A model generated the notes under the pieces. That model saw only the letters and a list, made by a program, of their open reading frames with translations. It was not told the DNA's origin and searched no databases. DNA of 64,000 nucleotides, from NCBI RefSeq assembly GCF_001421165.1, contig NZ_LMKB01000005.1, positions 815,868-879,867 on the forward strand. Direction: 5' to 3'. This DNA comes from Frigoribacterium sp. Leaf8 (lineage in GTDB: Bacteria; Actinomycetota; Actinomycetes; Actinomycetales; Microbacteriaceae). The position numbers and the translations under genes were made by a program. Below, piece after piece: positions 16,704-25,195 of this stretch (its first letter is position 1; each line of letters opens with the position of its first letter).

Positions 16704-17593
16704 TGGCCGCCGCCCAGAACTCCAAGTACCTCGTCACCGGGGCCCGGGGCATGCTCGGCACCGACCTGCTCGAAGCGCTCTTCGGGCGAGACGTCACGGT
16801 CCTCGGCCGTGCCGACCTCGACGTGACCGACCGGGATGCCGTCTTCGCCGCCGTCCAGGGACACGACGTCGTCATCAACGCCGCCGCGTACACCGCCGTG
16901 GACGCGGCCGAGACCGACGAAGAAACCGCATTGGCCGTCAACGGCACCGCCGCCGGTCTGTTGGCCGAGGCGACGGCATCCGTCGGGGCGAAGCTCGTCC
17001 AGGTCTCGACCGACTACGTCTTCGACGGCGACGCCGCATCGCCCTATGCCGAGGACGCCACGATCGCGCCGGTCAGCGCCTACGGCCGCACCAAGGCCGA
17101 GGGAGAGAAGCTCGCCCTCGCCGCCAACCCGGAGGGCACCTTCATCGTGCGCACGGCGTGGCTGTACGGTGCCCACGGGGGCAACTTCGCGAAGACGATG
17201 GTCAAGCTCGCGGGCTCACACGACACCGTCAAGGTCGTCGACGACCAACTCGGCCAGCCGACCTGGACGGCCGACCTCGCGGCCCAGATCGTCGCGCTGC
17301 TCGACTCCGACGCTCCGGCCGGCGTGTACCACGGCACCAACTCCGGCAGTACGAGCTGGTTCGAGTTCGCCCGGGCCGTCTTCGACGAAGCCGGACTCGA
17401 TCCGGCCAGGGTCCTGCCGACGGACAGCTCCACCTTCGTCCGTCCCGCACCGAGACCGAGCTACAGCGTCCTCGGCCACGACGCGTGGGCACGGGCCGGC
17501 TTGACGCCCATGCGTCCGTGGAGAGAAGCGCTGGCCGAGGCCGCGAGCAGGGGAGTGTTGCAGACCGATGACCACGCTGCGAGTAGTCGTTGA
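16703..17593 (+). CDS. rfbD: dTDP-4-dehydrorhamnose reductase
   Basis: A 296-residue enzyme for the last step, giving dTDP-L-rhamnose. The nucleotide loop is GARGMLGTDL (about 13-22). NAAAYTAVDAAE around 60, STDYVFDG around 100, and YGRTKAEGE around 127 are the RmlD signatures. The ATG overlaps the rfbB stop, and the last 26 bases overlap the start of the next glycosyltransferase gene, so rfbB, rfbD and the transferase form one operon. Length is normal. Confidence 0.95.
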   Translation: MAAAQNSKYLVTGARGMLGTDLLEALFGRDVTVLGRADLDVTDRDAVFAAVQGHDVVINAAAYTAVDAAETDEETALAVNGTAAGLLAEATASVGAKLVQVSTDYVFDGDAASPYAEDATIAPVSAYGRTKAEGEKLALAANPEGTFIVRTAWLYGAHGGNFAKTMVKLAGSHDTVKVVDDQLGQPTWTADLAAQIVALLDSDAPAGVYHGTNSGSTSWFEFARAVFDEAGLDPARVLPTDSSTFVRPAPRPSYSVLGHDAWARAGLTPMRPWREALAEAASRGVLQTDDHAASSR

Positions 17594-18707
17594 CCAGATC
17601 CTGGCTCCCATCCCCGGAGGCATCGGGCGCTACACGGAAGAGTTGACCCGAGCCCTCGTCGAGACGGCCCCCCGCGGCTGCGACGTCGAGGGTGTCGTGG
17701 CGGCCCACCCACAGACCGACTACGACCGGTTGACGGATCTGCTCCCGGGGCTGTCCCGTGTCGCCAAGTCGCCACTCGGTCGCCGTGAGTTGTCGCTGGC
17801 GTGGCAGGGCGGCGTCGTCGGCCTTCCCGGCCGGGGGATGGTCCACGCGACCAGCCTGCTCGCTCCCCTCTACCGTCACGACCGCGCACTCGACCCGGGA
17901 ACGCAGACCGTCGTCACGATCCACGACACGGTGCCGTGGACCCACCCCGAGACCCTCACCCCTCGTGGCGTCCGCTGGCACAAGGCGATGACCAAGCGGG
18001 CCTTCAAGCACGCCGACGGCGTCGTCGTACCGACGCACAGCGTCGCTCGCGAGCTCTCCGAGCTGTTCCCCTTCGGCGACCGCCTGCGCGTCATCGGCGG
18101 CGCCGTGAGCCCCAAGCTCGCCGTCCCCGCGGACGCCGACGAGGTCGCCGATGCCCTGGACCTTCCCGAACGGTACGCCCTCAGCGTCGGCACCCTCGAA
18201 CCGCGCAAGGGCCTCGAGCCCCTCATCCGGGCCCTCGCACACCCCGACGCCCCCGACCTGCCTCTGCTGATCGTCGGCCCCGAAGGATGGGGAGACGTCA
18301 AGGTGGCCGACCTGGTCGCCGCGGCAGGGCTCCCCGCCGACAAGGTCCGCACGATGGGCTTCGTGTCGGACGAGCAGCTCGCCGTCCTGTTGCAGCGCGC
18401 GTCCGTCTTCGTGTTCCCCAGTCTCGCCGAGGGGTTCGGGCTGCCCGTCGTCGAGGCGTTCAGCCTGGGCACGCCCACCATCGTCTCGGATGCCCCCGCC
18501 CTCCTCGAGGTCGCAGCGGACGCGGCAGTCAGCGTGCCGCGGGAAGACTCCGCCGGCTACCCGGAGCGTCTCGCCCAGGCCATGTTCCAGGTCGTCTCCG
18601 ACGTCGAACTGTCGACCCGTCTCGGCATCGCCGGGATCGACCGAGCGCGCGCCTTCAGCTGGCGGGACTCGGCCGACAAGGTGTGGCAGCTGCACGCCGA
18701 CCTCTGA
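17568..18707 (+). CDS. GT4-family glycosyltransferase (rhamnosyl/mannosyltransferase-like)
   Basis: A 379-residue GT-B enzyme. The N-terminal acceptor loop is IPGGIGRYTEEL (about 14-25). TIHDTVPWTHPE lies around 117-128. The donor half has SVGTLEPRKG around 206-215 and FPSLAEGFGLPVVEA around 283-297 with the E-x7-E type pattern of GT4. The start codon is inside rfbD, overlapping by 26 bases, and the operon context makes dTDP-rhamnose a likely donor, by inference. It resembles WbdA/PimB-like enzymes that extend surface glycans in the cytoplasm. Confidence 0.88.
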   Translation: MTTLRVVVDQILAPIPGGIGRYTEELTRALVETAPRGCDVEGVVAAHPQTDYDRLTDLLPGLSRVAKSPLGRRELSLAWQGGVVGLPGRGMVHATSLLAPLYRHDRALDPGTQTVVTIHDTVPWTHPETLTPRGVRWHKAMTKRAFKHADGVVVPTHSVARELSELFPFGDRLRVIGGAVSPKLAVPADADEVADALDLPERYALSVGTLEPRKGLEPLIRALAHPDAPDLPLLIVGPEGWGDVKVADLVAAAGLPADKVRTMGFVSDEQLAVLLQRASVFVFPSLAEGFGLPVVEAFSLGTPTIVSDAPALLEVAADAAVSVPREDSAGYPERLAQAMFQVVSDVELSTRLGIAGIDRARAFSWRDSADKVWQLHADL

Positions 18708-18722
18708 GCAACCCTGAGGCCC

Positions 18723-18743
18723 GGGTCACGACGCGCGTGACCC
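18723..18743. terminator. Possible terminator hairpin
   Basis: A GC-rich 8-bp stem (18723-18730 and 18736-18743) with a 5-base loop, 16 bases after the transferase stop and between convergent genes. It is much weaker than the other junction hairpins. Confidence 0.45.
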
Positions 18744-18817
18744 GCGCCGCAGGTGGGCGCCTCCTCACCCGGTCGGCTTCCGCCGATCGGCCTCGACGCA
18801 CGGCCTGAGACGGGTCG

Positions 18818-20161
18818 TCAGGGTGCGGTGACGGACGTCGTGGCCTGCGCCACCGCGGTGCGCATCGCGTCGTAGTCCGGGTAGACGTTGTCGTAGGTGG
18901 GCGGCACGAGTTCGAGGCTCGTGATCTGCTGCGACTTCGCCTCGACGGCCAGGTCGACGAAGGCGGCCAGGGCACCCTGCGGGATGTCGGTGTCGACGGT
19001 CTGCACACCGGCCGACGCGACCGCCTGGAACTTCGACAGCACCGTCGCCGGCTGGAACTGGGACAGGAGCGCCTGCTGCACCTCGCGCTGACGAGCCATG
19101 CGGTCGTAGTCGCTGGTACCGTGCCGTGCCCTGGCGTACCAGAGGGCGTGGTACCCGTCGAGCTTCTGATCACCGGGCTCGATCCAGCCGTCGACGTTGA
19201 TCGGCTGACCGTTGCCGTCGACGCCTCCGTTGATCGGGATGCGCTGCTGCACGTCGACCTGGATGCCACCGAGCGCGTCAATGAGGTCGACGAAGCCCTG
19301 CATGTCGATGAGGGCGTAGTACTGCACCGTCAGGCCCGTGATGCCCTCGACGGCGTCGCGCATCGCCTCGACCCCGGCGTTGCTGCCCCTCGACTCGGCA
19401 TCGGGGTAGAGGTCGGGATGCTCTTCCCCGTAGGTGTACAGGAAGCTCACGAGGCAGTCGTCGCCGCAGTCGTAGCCGTCGGGGTAGTCGCCGTACAGCG
19501 GTGATCCCGCGACGAAGGGCGCGTCGTACAGGTTCCGCGGGATTCCCACGATGGTGGTCGCACCGGTCTCGGCGTCGATGCTGGCGACCGAGATGCTGTC
19601 GGGACGCAGCCCCGTGCGGTCGGCCCCCGCATCACCGCCGAGCAACATGATGTTGTAGCGACCGTCCACAGGAGGTGCGGCGTCGGCCCTCGAGGTGAAG
19701 AGACTGTTCAGCAGACCGTGCTGCACCCCGGCGAGGTAGGCCCCGTAGGCGGCGGGCCCGACGGTCAGCACCATCAAGAGCACCATCGCTCCGGCGAGGA
19801 ATCCCCGCGCCGAGGGGGCCGTCCGGACGATGCGGGCCAAGCGCAACGTGTCGACGGTCAGCACCACCCACAACACCGCGTAGTACGCGAGGAAGACCTG
19901 GACGATCGTCAGGGCGACGACGTTGGTCGCGATCTCGATCAGGGGCGAGCGGAAGGCGAACGCCAGGACGATGACGACGACCGCGACCGCCCAGAAGACG
20001 AGGGTGGAGGCGAGCCCCCATCGCCCGAGTCGGCGGTTGCCCGCGAGCACCTGGGCCGAGCCGGGCACGACCACGTTCAACAGGACGAGCACCCACGCTC
20101 GCTTCGTCATGAAGGGCTCGGAGGTGGCGTCGGGGTGACGCACGGGCAGGGACGTGCTCAC
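18818..20161 (-). CDS. LytR-CpsA-Psr family protein with multi-pass N-terminus
   Basis: A 447-residue membrane protein. LCP enzymes transfer lipid-linked glycans onto peptidoglycan outside the cell. The LCP domain runs from about 175 to 390: [33 protein letters not shown] and, later, [20 protein letters not shown], which carries the conserved Arg and Asp residues. The N-terminus is unusual: instead of one membrane segment there are about four (about 20-45, 50-72, 78-100 and 120-145). The GTG start overlaps the purE stop as GTGA, so it is translationally coupled to a purine gene. It is a candidate for attaching the polymer made by this locus, which is inference. Confidence 0.9.
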   Translation of the reverse strand: MSTSLPVRHPDATSEPFMTKRAWVLVLLNVVVPGSAQVLAGNRRLGRWGLASTLVFWAVAVVVIVLAFAFRSPLIEIATNVVALTIVQVFLAYYAVLWVVLTVDTLRLARIVRTAPSARGFLAGAMVLLMVLTVGPAAYGAYLAGVQHGLLNSLFTSRADAAPPVDGRYNIMLLGGDAGADRTGLRPDSISVASIDAETGATTIVGIPRNLYDAPFVAGSPLYGDYPDGYDCGDDCLVSFLYTYGEEHPDLYPDAESRGSNAGVEAMRDAVEGITGLTVQYYALIDMQGFVDLIDALGGIQVDVQQRIPINGGVDGNGQPINVDGWIEPGDQKLDGYHALWYARARHGTSDYDRMARQREVQQALLSQFQPATVLSKFQAVASAGVQTVDTDIPQGALAAFVDLAVEAKSQQITSLELVPPTYDNVYPDYDAMRTAVAQATTSVTAP

Positions 20162-20694
20162 AGTGATCGGCGCAGGTCGGCGTTCTTCTGCTCGACCAGA
20201 CCGGCGAGGGACTCGGCGTGGCGGGCCAAGCGCTCGGCGACGGCCGGGTCGTGCGTGCCGATGATGCGGGCCGCGAGCAGGCCGGCGTTGACCGAGCCAC
20301 CGATCGACACGGTCGCGACAGGGATGCCCGCCGGCATCTGCACGATCGAGAGCAACGAGTCCAGACCGTCGAGCTTGGCCAGCGCGACCGGCACGCCGAC
20401 CACGGGAAGGGTCGTCACCGAGGCGATCATGCCGGGCAGGTGCGCTGCTCCCCCGGCCCCGGCGATGACGACGGACAGTCCTCGACCGGCGGCGTCTCGA
20501 CCGAAGGCGATCATCTTGTCGGGCGTGCGGTGCGCCGAGACGACCTCGACCTCGTGCGGGATGCCCAGCTCGGACAAGATCGTCGACGCGCCCTGCATGG
20601 TGGGCCAGTCGCTGTCGGAGCCCATGACGATGGCGACCTTCGCGGGTACGGCGGGGTCGTTCGGGCGCACGTCGGTGCTCTTCGGGTCGGACAC
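20158..20694 (-). CDS. purE: 5-(carboxyamino)imidazole ribonucleotide mutase
   Basis: A 178-residue class I PurE that moves the carboxyl group of N5-CAIR to give CAIR in purine synthesis. The motif [10 protein letters not shown] at about 24-33 binds the phosphate, SAHRTPDKM at about 53-61 has the catalytic His, and [12 protein letters not shown] at about 78-89 is family-specific. The GTG start is preceded by TATCCT seven bases upstream, so it may have its own leaderless promoter even though purK lies only 17 bases upstream. The stop overlaps the LCP gene start. Confidence 0.95.
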   Translation of the reverse strand: MSDPKSTDVRPNDPAVPAKVAIVMGSDSDWPTMQGASTILSELGIPHEVEVVSAHRTPDKMIAFGRDAAGRGLSVVIAGAGGAAHLPGMIASVTTLPVVGVPVALAKLDGLDSLLSIVQMPAGIPVATVSIGGSVNAGLLAARIIGTHDPAVAERLARHAESLAGLVEQKNADLRRSL

Positions 20695-20701
20695 GGACTA
20701 G

Positions 20702-20707
20702 AGGATA
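20702..20707 (-). promoter_or_regulatory. purE: Putative -10 of leaderless purE-LCP transcript
   Basis: TATCCT on the minus strand, ending seven bases before the GTG start, inside the short purK-purE gap. Confidence 0.45.
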
Positions 20708-20711
20708 GCCG

Positions 20712-21851
20712 TCAGTCGGTGAAGAACTCGACAGCGGCGCGCGCCCGGAAGACGGCCTCGTCGAGGTCGTCGCCGACCACGGTGACGTGACCGACCTTCC
20801 GCCCGGGCCGCGGCTCCTTGCCGTAGTCGTGGACCTTGACCGCCGGCTGGTCGGCCATGAGAGCGGGGAGTCGGTCGGCCATCGACCCGGTCGCCGGTCC
20901 GCCGAGCACGTTCAGCATGACGCTCCACGGGCGGTGGCAGCCCGTGTCGCCCAGGGGCAGGTCGAGCACGGCCCGGAGGTGCTGTTCGAACTGGCTGGTG
21001 GTCGCCCCGTCGATCGTCCAGTGGCCGGTGTTGTGCGGCCGCATGGCGAGTTCGTTGATCAGCAGGCGCTCGTCGGTCGTCTCGAAGAGCTCGACGGCCA
21101 GGACCCCGGTGACGTCGAGCCGCTCGGCCACCGTCCGGGCGATCTCGTCGGCCAGGTCGGCCAGGCGACCGGCACTCGAGGGCGCCGGGGCGAAGACCTC
21201 GGAGCAGACCCCGTCGCGTTGGACGGTCTCGACGAGAGGCCACGGGACGATGTCGCCGCTCGGCCGACGGGCCACGAGCTGCGACAGCTCACGCCGGAAC
21301 TCGACGAGCTCCTCGACGAGGAGCGCGCCTCCGTTGCCGTCCTCGGCCAGGGCTCCGAACCAGTCGTCGGCTTCGTGCGCGGCCGAGACCACGCGCACGC
21401 CTTTGCCGTCGTAACCGCCCCGCGCGGTCTTGACGACCGCCCGGCCTCCGTGGTCGGCGAGGAACGCCTCGAGCTCGGAGGCATCGTGGACGGCCGCCCA
21501 GTCCGGGACGGGCAGCCCGAGCTCGGTGAGCCGCTGACGCATGACGATCTTGTCCTGCGCGACGGCCAGCGCGGACGGCCCGGGGTGCACGGGCACACCC
21601 GCGTCGACGAGGGCGGCCAGGACCTGCTGGGGGACGTGCTCGTGGTCGAAGGTGACCACGTCGACCGTGCGGGCGAAATCGAGGACGACGTCGACGTCGT
21701 GGTAGTCACCCACCTGTGTCGCCGCCAGCCTGGCCGAACTGCCCTCGGCCTCGGCGAGGACGCTGATCTCGATGCCGAGGTGGACGGCGGGCGGGATCAT
21801 CATGCGGGCGAGCTGGCCGCCACCGATCACGCCGACACGAAGAGCCGTCAT
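20712..21851 (-). CDS. purK: 5-(carboxyamino)imidazole ribonucleotide synthase
   Basis: A 379-residue ATP-grasp enzyme that carboxylates AIR using ATP and bicarbonate; PurE acts next. The N-terminus VGVIGGGQLARMM is the PurK hallmark. TFDHEHVP near residue 70, QDKIVMRQRL near 99-108, KTARGGYDGKGVR near 143-155 (ATP loop) and NELAMRPHNTGHWTID near 265-280 complete the pattern. The ATG overlaps the stop of the lipoprotein gene as ATGA. Downstream are purE and the LCP gene. Confidence 0.95.
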   Translation of the reverse strand: MTALRVGVIGGGQLARMMIPPAVHLGIEISVLAEAEGSSARLAATQVGDYHDVDVVLDFARTVDVVTFDHEHVPQQVLAALVDAGVPVHPGPSALAVAQDKIVMRQRLTELGLPVPDWAAVHDASELEAFLADHGGRAVVKTARGGYDGKGVRVVSAAHEADDWFGALAEDGNGGALLVEELVEFRRELSQLVARRPSGDIVPWPLVETVQRDGVCSEVFAPAPSSAGRLADLADEIARTVAERLDVTGVLAVELFETTDERLLINELAMRPHNTGHWTIDGATTSQFEQHLRAVLDLPLGDTGCHRPWSVMLNVLGGPATGSMADRLPALMADQPAVKVHDYGKEPRPGRKVGHVTVVGDDLDEAVFRARAAVEFFTD

Positions 21852-22324
21852 CGGACGACCGTCCCGCTCAACTGCGGTGAGTCCGGAGTTCCACCGACCG
21901 TGCACCGGTACGTGACGTTGGCGACACCGACGTCGCCTCCTGTGTAGAGCCCGGCGACGTCGATGGTGCGCCCCCCGGGCCCCTGCACGAGGGTCTGCGA
22001 CGAACGGTCGTTCCAGGTGTAGTCCGCGCCCTGCGACCTCGTGGCCTCGTTCCGACAGGCGTCGTAGGCGCGGGCGTCGGTCCAGCCGTCCGCCTGGTCG
22101 GACGGCACGGGGACAGGCGTCTCGACGGTGTCGTTCGGGTCGTCCGTCGGCGCCGTGGGGGCGACCGTCTCGGCCCCCGTGTCGGGAGCCGACGGTGATG
22201 CGGTCGACGTCGGGCTGAAGCTCGACACCGTCGGCGTCGGGTCGTCGTCGCCGCTCGTGCACGCGGAGAGGGTGAGGGCCAGGGCCCCGGCGGTCAGCAT
22301 GGCGATGAGGGCCCGGTTCGTCAT
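21848..22324 (-). CDS. Small secreted lipoprotein of unknown function
   Basis: A 158-residue protein with a lipoprotein signal peptide: basic start, hydrophobic core and the lipobox LSAC at about 19-22, so it should be anchored on the outer side of the membrane. A Thr/Ser/Pro-rich linker (about 25-75) leads to a small domain of about 80 residues with two Cys (DACRNEA and VTYRCTVG) that may pair. I do not recognise it. TACGAT ends six bases before the ATG, suggesting a leaderless message that continues into purK through an ATGA overlap. Confidence 0.75.
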   Translation of the reverse strand: MTNRALIAMLTAGALALTLSACTSGDDDPTPTVSSFSPTSTASPSAPDTGAETVAPTAPTDDPNDTVETPVPVPSDQADGWTDARAYDACRNEATRSQGADYTWNDRSSQTLVQGPGGRTIDVAGLYTGGDVGVANVTYRCTVGGTPDSPQLSGTVVR

Positions 22325-22330
22325 GCGGTC

Positions 22331-22336
22331 ATCGTA
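22331..22336 (-). promoter_or_regulatory. Putative -10 of leaderless lipoprotein-purK transcript
   Basis: TACGAT on the minus strand, followed by six bases and the ATG of the lipoprotein gene. Confidence 0.55.
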
Positions 22337-22422
22337 TCGGTGGCATCCGGCCGGGCGGCGTCGACCTGCCGGACGGGGCCCGGCACCGGCACGAGATCGC
22401 GCACCCACAGCTCGTCGCGAGG

Positions 22423-23727
22423 CTACGGTCGCCCGAGCCCCCGGAACTCGAACCCGGCCTCGCGCCACTCGGCGGGGTCGAACACGTTGCGCGCGTCGAC
22501 GATGCGTCGCCGGGAGACGAGGGCGACGACGTCGGCCGGACGCAGCGCCTTGAACTGCGCCCATTCGGTGAGGACCAACACGAGCTCGGCGTCGCGGAGG
22601 GCGGTGGGGACGTCCCCGACGTAGGTGAGGTCGGGAGCCAGCCGGGCGGCGGTCTCGTTGGCCTCGGGGTCGTGGACGACCACGTCGGCCCCGGCGGCGT
22701 GCAGTCGTCGGGCGACGTCGAGGGCCGGCGAGTCGCGGACGTCGTCGCTGTCGGGCTTGAACGCCACCCCGAGGACGGCGACGCGCGCACCGCGCACCTC
22801 GCCGAGCAACTCGCCCGCGAGCTCGACGACGCGGTCGCGGCGGCGCAGGTTGACGGCGTCGACGTCGGCGAGGAAGTCCAGGGACTCGAGCCCCAACTCG
22901 CGCGATCGGGCCCGGAACGCCCGGATGTCCTTCGGCAGGCACCCGCCGCCGAAGCCGAGGCCGGCGTTGAGGAACCGGCGGCCGATGCGGGCGTCGTGCC
23001 CGATCGCGTCGGCCAGCTGCGTCACGTCCGCACCGGTGGCCTCGGCGATCTCGGCCATCGCGTTGATGAACGAGATCTTCGTCGCGAGGAACGCGTTGGC
23101 CGAGACCTTCACCAGTTCGGCCGTCGCGTACCCGGTCACGAGCCGGGGCGTGCCCGTCGCCAGAGCCGTCGCGTAGACCTCGTCGAGCACGGCCGTCGCC
23201 CGCTCACCGGCGTCGCCCTCGGGCACTCCGTAGACGAAGCGGTCGGGCGCGACGGTGTCGGCCACGGCGAAGCCCTCGCGGAGGAACTCGGGGTTCCAGG
23301 CCAGGTCGGCCCCGGAGGAGGCGCGGACCAGGTCGGCGAGTCGGCTCGCGGTGCCGACGGGAACGGTGGACTTGCCCACCACGAGGTCGCCGTCGGCGAG
23401 GTGGGGCAAGAGCCCCTGGACCGCGGCGTCGACGTAGGTGAGGTCGGCCGCGTCGCTGCCCGGGGTCTGCGGGGTGCCGACGGCGACGAAGTGGACCTGC
23501 GAACCGGCGGCGTCGGCCGGGTCGGTCGAGAACCGCAGTCGCCCCGAGTCGAGGGCCCGGCGGAGCGCCTCGGGCAGTCCGGGTTCGAAGAACGGGGCGT
23601 GACCCGACGAGAGCAGGGCGATCTTGCCCGGGTCGACGTCGATGCCGACCACGTCGTGCCCGAGGTCGGCCATGCACGCGGCGTGCACGGCTCCGAGGTA
23701 ACCGCAACCGATGACTGAGATTCGCAT
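22423..23727 (-). CDS. ugd: UDP-glucose 6-dehydrogenase
   Basis: A 434-residue enzyme that oxidises UDP-glucose to UDP-glucuronate with two NAD. The N-terminal Rossmann loop is VIGCGYLGAVHAACMA (about 5-20), followed by VGTPQ. GKSTVPVGT is around 118-126, EFLREG around 147-152, NAFLATKISFINA around 211-223, and the catalytic Cys is Cys263 in GFGGGCLPKD. Length is typical. It may supply glucuronic acid to the surface glycan, an inference from the region. An AT-rich -10 lies six bases before the ATG. Confidence 0.95.
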   Translation of the reverse strand: MRISVIGCGYLGAVHAACMADLGHDVVGIDVDPGKIALLSSGHAPFFEPGLPEALRRALDSGRLRFSTDPADAAGSQVHFVAVGTPQTPGSDAADLTYVDAAVQGLLPHLADGDLVVGKSTVPVGTASRLADLVRASSGADLAWNPEFLREGFAVADTVAPDRFVYGVPEGDAGERATAVLDEVYATALATGTPRLVTGYATAELVKVSANAFLATKISFINAMAEIAEATGADVTQLADAIGHDARIGRRFLNAGLGFGGGCLPKDIRAFRARSRELGLESLDFLADVDAVNLRRRDRVVELAGELLGEVRGARVAVLGVAFKPDSDDVRDSPALDVARRLHAAGADVVVHDPEANETAARLAPDLTYVGDVPTALRDAELVLVLTEWAQFKALRPADVVALVSRRRIVDARNVFDPAEWREAGFEFRGLGRP

Positions 23728-23733
23728 TGTAAT

Positions 23734-23739
23734 ATCCTA
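23734..23739 (-). promoter_or_regulatory. ugd: Putative -10 of leaderless ugd transcript in an AT-rich island
   Basis: TAGGAT on the minus strand, six bases before the ATG. The stretch 23728-23743 is strikingly AT-rich for this genome. Confidence 0.65.
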
Positions 23740-23755
23740 TATCACGCGAGCCGGA

Positions 23756-24316
23756 TCAGACGACCCGGTCGTCGCCCCATGAAGTGGTGTCGGCGTGTCC
23801 GACGGACTGCTCGCGTTGGCGACGCTGCGCGACGCTGTTGAGGTTCGACTCCATCAGGTCGTGCAGGGTCGATTGGACGAGGTCGGCCGACGGCACGTCC
23901 CAGAGGACGAGCGGACGGTCGAGGCCGGTGTTGATCAGGACGTCTCCGCTGCGGAAGGCGCTCTGGACCGAGTTCTTGCGCACCGTGAGGTCGTAGCCGC
24001 GGCTGTGGAGCAACTCTTGACGAGTGCGCACGAACAGCCCCTTGCGCACGACGAGGCGACGCGAGGTGATGACGTAGCGCTTGCCGAGCCAGATCAGCAC
24101 GGGCACCAACCAGAGCAGAACGATGAGGGCGACGGCCGCACCCAGCACGACGTAGTTCTGCCACGCGACGTCGAAGCGACCTCCGAAGTAGCCGGTCGCC
24201 GCGCAGATGCCGACGAGCCCGAGGGACGGCCAGAACAGCACGCGGGCATGGGGACGCAGCCGCGCGACGACGTACTCGGTCGGCTGTGGTCCGTCGCTGC
24301 TCACAGGCTCATTCAT
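23756..24316 (-). CDS. PH-domain (DUF304-like) membrane protein
   Basis: A 186-residue protein with two membrane segments (about 28-49 and 58-82) followed by a bacterial PH/DUF304-type domain: RYVITSRRLVVRKGLF (about 84-99), where such proteins characteristically have Y.lT..Rl....G, then VQSAFRSGDVLINTG. A polar tail ends the protein. The ATG at 24314-24316 lies inside the end of birA (8-base overlap), so it is coupled to birA. The function of this family is unknown; some members are accessory membrane proteins. There is no clear link to biotin metabolism. Confidence 0.8.
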   Translation of the reverse strand: MNEPVSSDGPQPTEYVVARLRPHARVLFWPSLGLVGICAATGYFGGRFDVAWQNYVVLGAAVALIVLLWLVPVLIWLGKRYVITSRRLVVRKGLFVRTRQELLHSRGYDLTVRKNSVQSAFRSGDVLINTGLDRPLVLWDVPSADLVQSTLHDLMESNLNSVAQRRQREQSVGHADTTSWGDDRVV

Positions 24317-25088
24317 ACCGCAGATGCGTGACGTCACCCGAAGCGACGGCCGTCAGCCCGCCGGTCGAGGCGGAACGCACGACCAACCGGCCCGCCTCGT
24401 CGACGTCGACGGCCTCGCCCACGAGAGCCGCGCCTCCGGGGAGTTCGACGCGGACGTCGCGCCCCAGCGTCGCGCAGTGCGTGCGCACCAGCGCCAGGGC
24501 GCCGCTCGCCACGGCGTCGCCCCGGGCCGCGACGAGGTCGGCGACGAACCGGGCCAGACCGGAGACCCAGGCCGACAGCACGGCGTCGGCGAGCTCGAGA
24601 GCCGTGCCCCGCGCACCGTGCAGACCGAGCGACGTCGAGGTCGGCGTCGGCAGCTCGTCCGCCGGCACCGTGAGGTTGACCCCGGCCCCCACGACCACGG
24701 CGCTCGCGTCGGGCCTCAGCTCGGCGAGCAGACCGCAGACCTTTCCGCCGGCCACCTGCACGTCGTTGGGCCACTTCAGCGTGACGTCGCCGCCCGGGAG
24801 CAGGCCCTGGACGGAGGCGCGCATCGCGACGCCGGCGAGGAGCGGCACCCAGCCGAGCGAGTCGACCGGCAGGTCGCCGCGGCGAAGCAGGACGCTCGCC
24901 GCGAGGGATCGACCGGGCGCGGTCTCCCATCGTCGACCGAGTCGGCCCCGCCCGGCGGCCTGGTCGAGGGTCAGCCAGGTCGCCAGGTGCGGCTCGTCGA
25001 CGGCGGCCAGCAGGTCGGCGTTGGTCGATCCGGTGGACTCGAGCACCACGAGACGGGGGCTGACGGACGCGCTGAGGTGGAAGTCCAT
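24309..25088 (-). CDS. birA: Biotin--[acetyl-CoA carboxylase] ligase
   Basis: A 259-residue enzyme that forms biotinyl-AMP and attaches biotin to a carrier lysine. Family motifs are STGSTN (about 18-23), the biotin/ATP loop GRGRLGRRW (46-54), and KWPNDV with Lys105 followed by GGK with Lys116. There is no N-terminal helix-turn-helix, so it is a monofunctional ligase and not a repressor. TAGGCT six bases before the ATG suggests a leaderless message. It is divergent from accD; the probable target is the BCCP domain encoded at 32520-34277, in which the EAMKM lysine is present. Confidence 0.95.
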   Translation of the reverse strand: MDFHLSASVSPRLVVLESTGSTNADLLAAVDEPHLATWLTLDQAAGRGRLGRRWETAPGRSLAASVLLRRGDLPVDSLGWVPLLAGVAMRASVQGLLPGGDVTLKWPNDVQVAGGKVCGLLAELRPDASAVVVGAGVNLTVPADELPTPTSTSLGLHGARGTALELADAVLSAWVSGLARFVADLVAARGDAVASGALALVRTHCATLGRDVRVELPGGAALVGEAVDVDEAGRLVVRSASTGGLTAVASGDVTHLRYE

Positions 25089-25094
25089 CGGGTC

Positions 25095-25100
25095 AGCCTA
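25095..25100 (-). promoter_or_regulatory. birA: Putative -10 of leaderless birA transcript
   Basis: TAGGCT on the minus strand, ending six bases before the birA ATG. Confidence 0.6.
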
Positions 25101-25182
25101 GGCGGCCTCGGTTGACGACTCCTACGACGTGCGACGCCGTCCACGCGTGGAAACCTCCAACGGATGGCTGCGGGTCGGTCAG

Positions 25183-25188
25183 TAGAGT
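25183..25188 (+). promoter_or_regulatory. accD: Putative -10 of leaderless accD-accE transcript
   Basis: TAGAGT, ending seven bases before the chosen GTG start. The same hexamer and spacing precede the purine nucleoside phosphorylase gene. Confidence 0.6.
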
Positions 25189-25195
25189 GAAGCGC

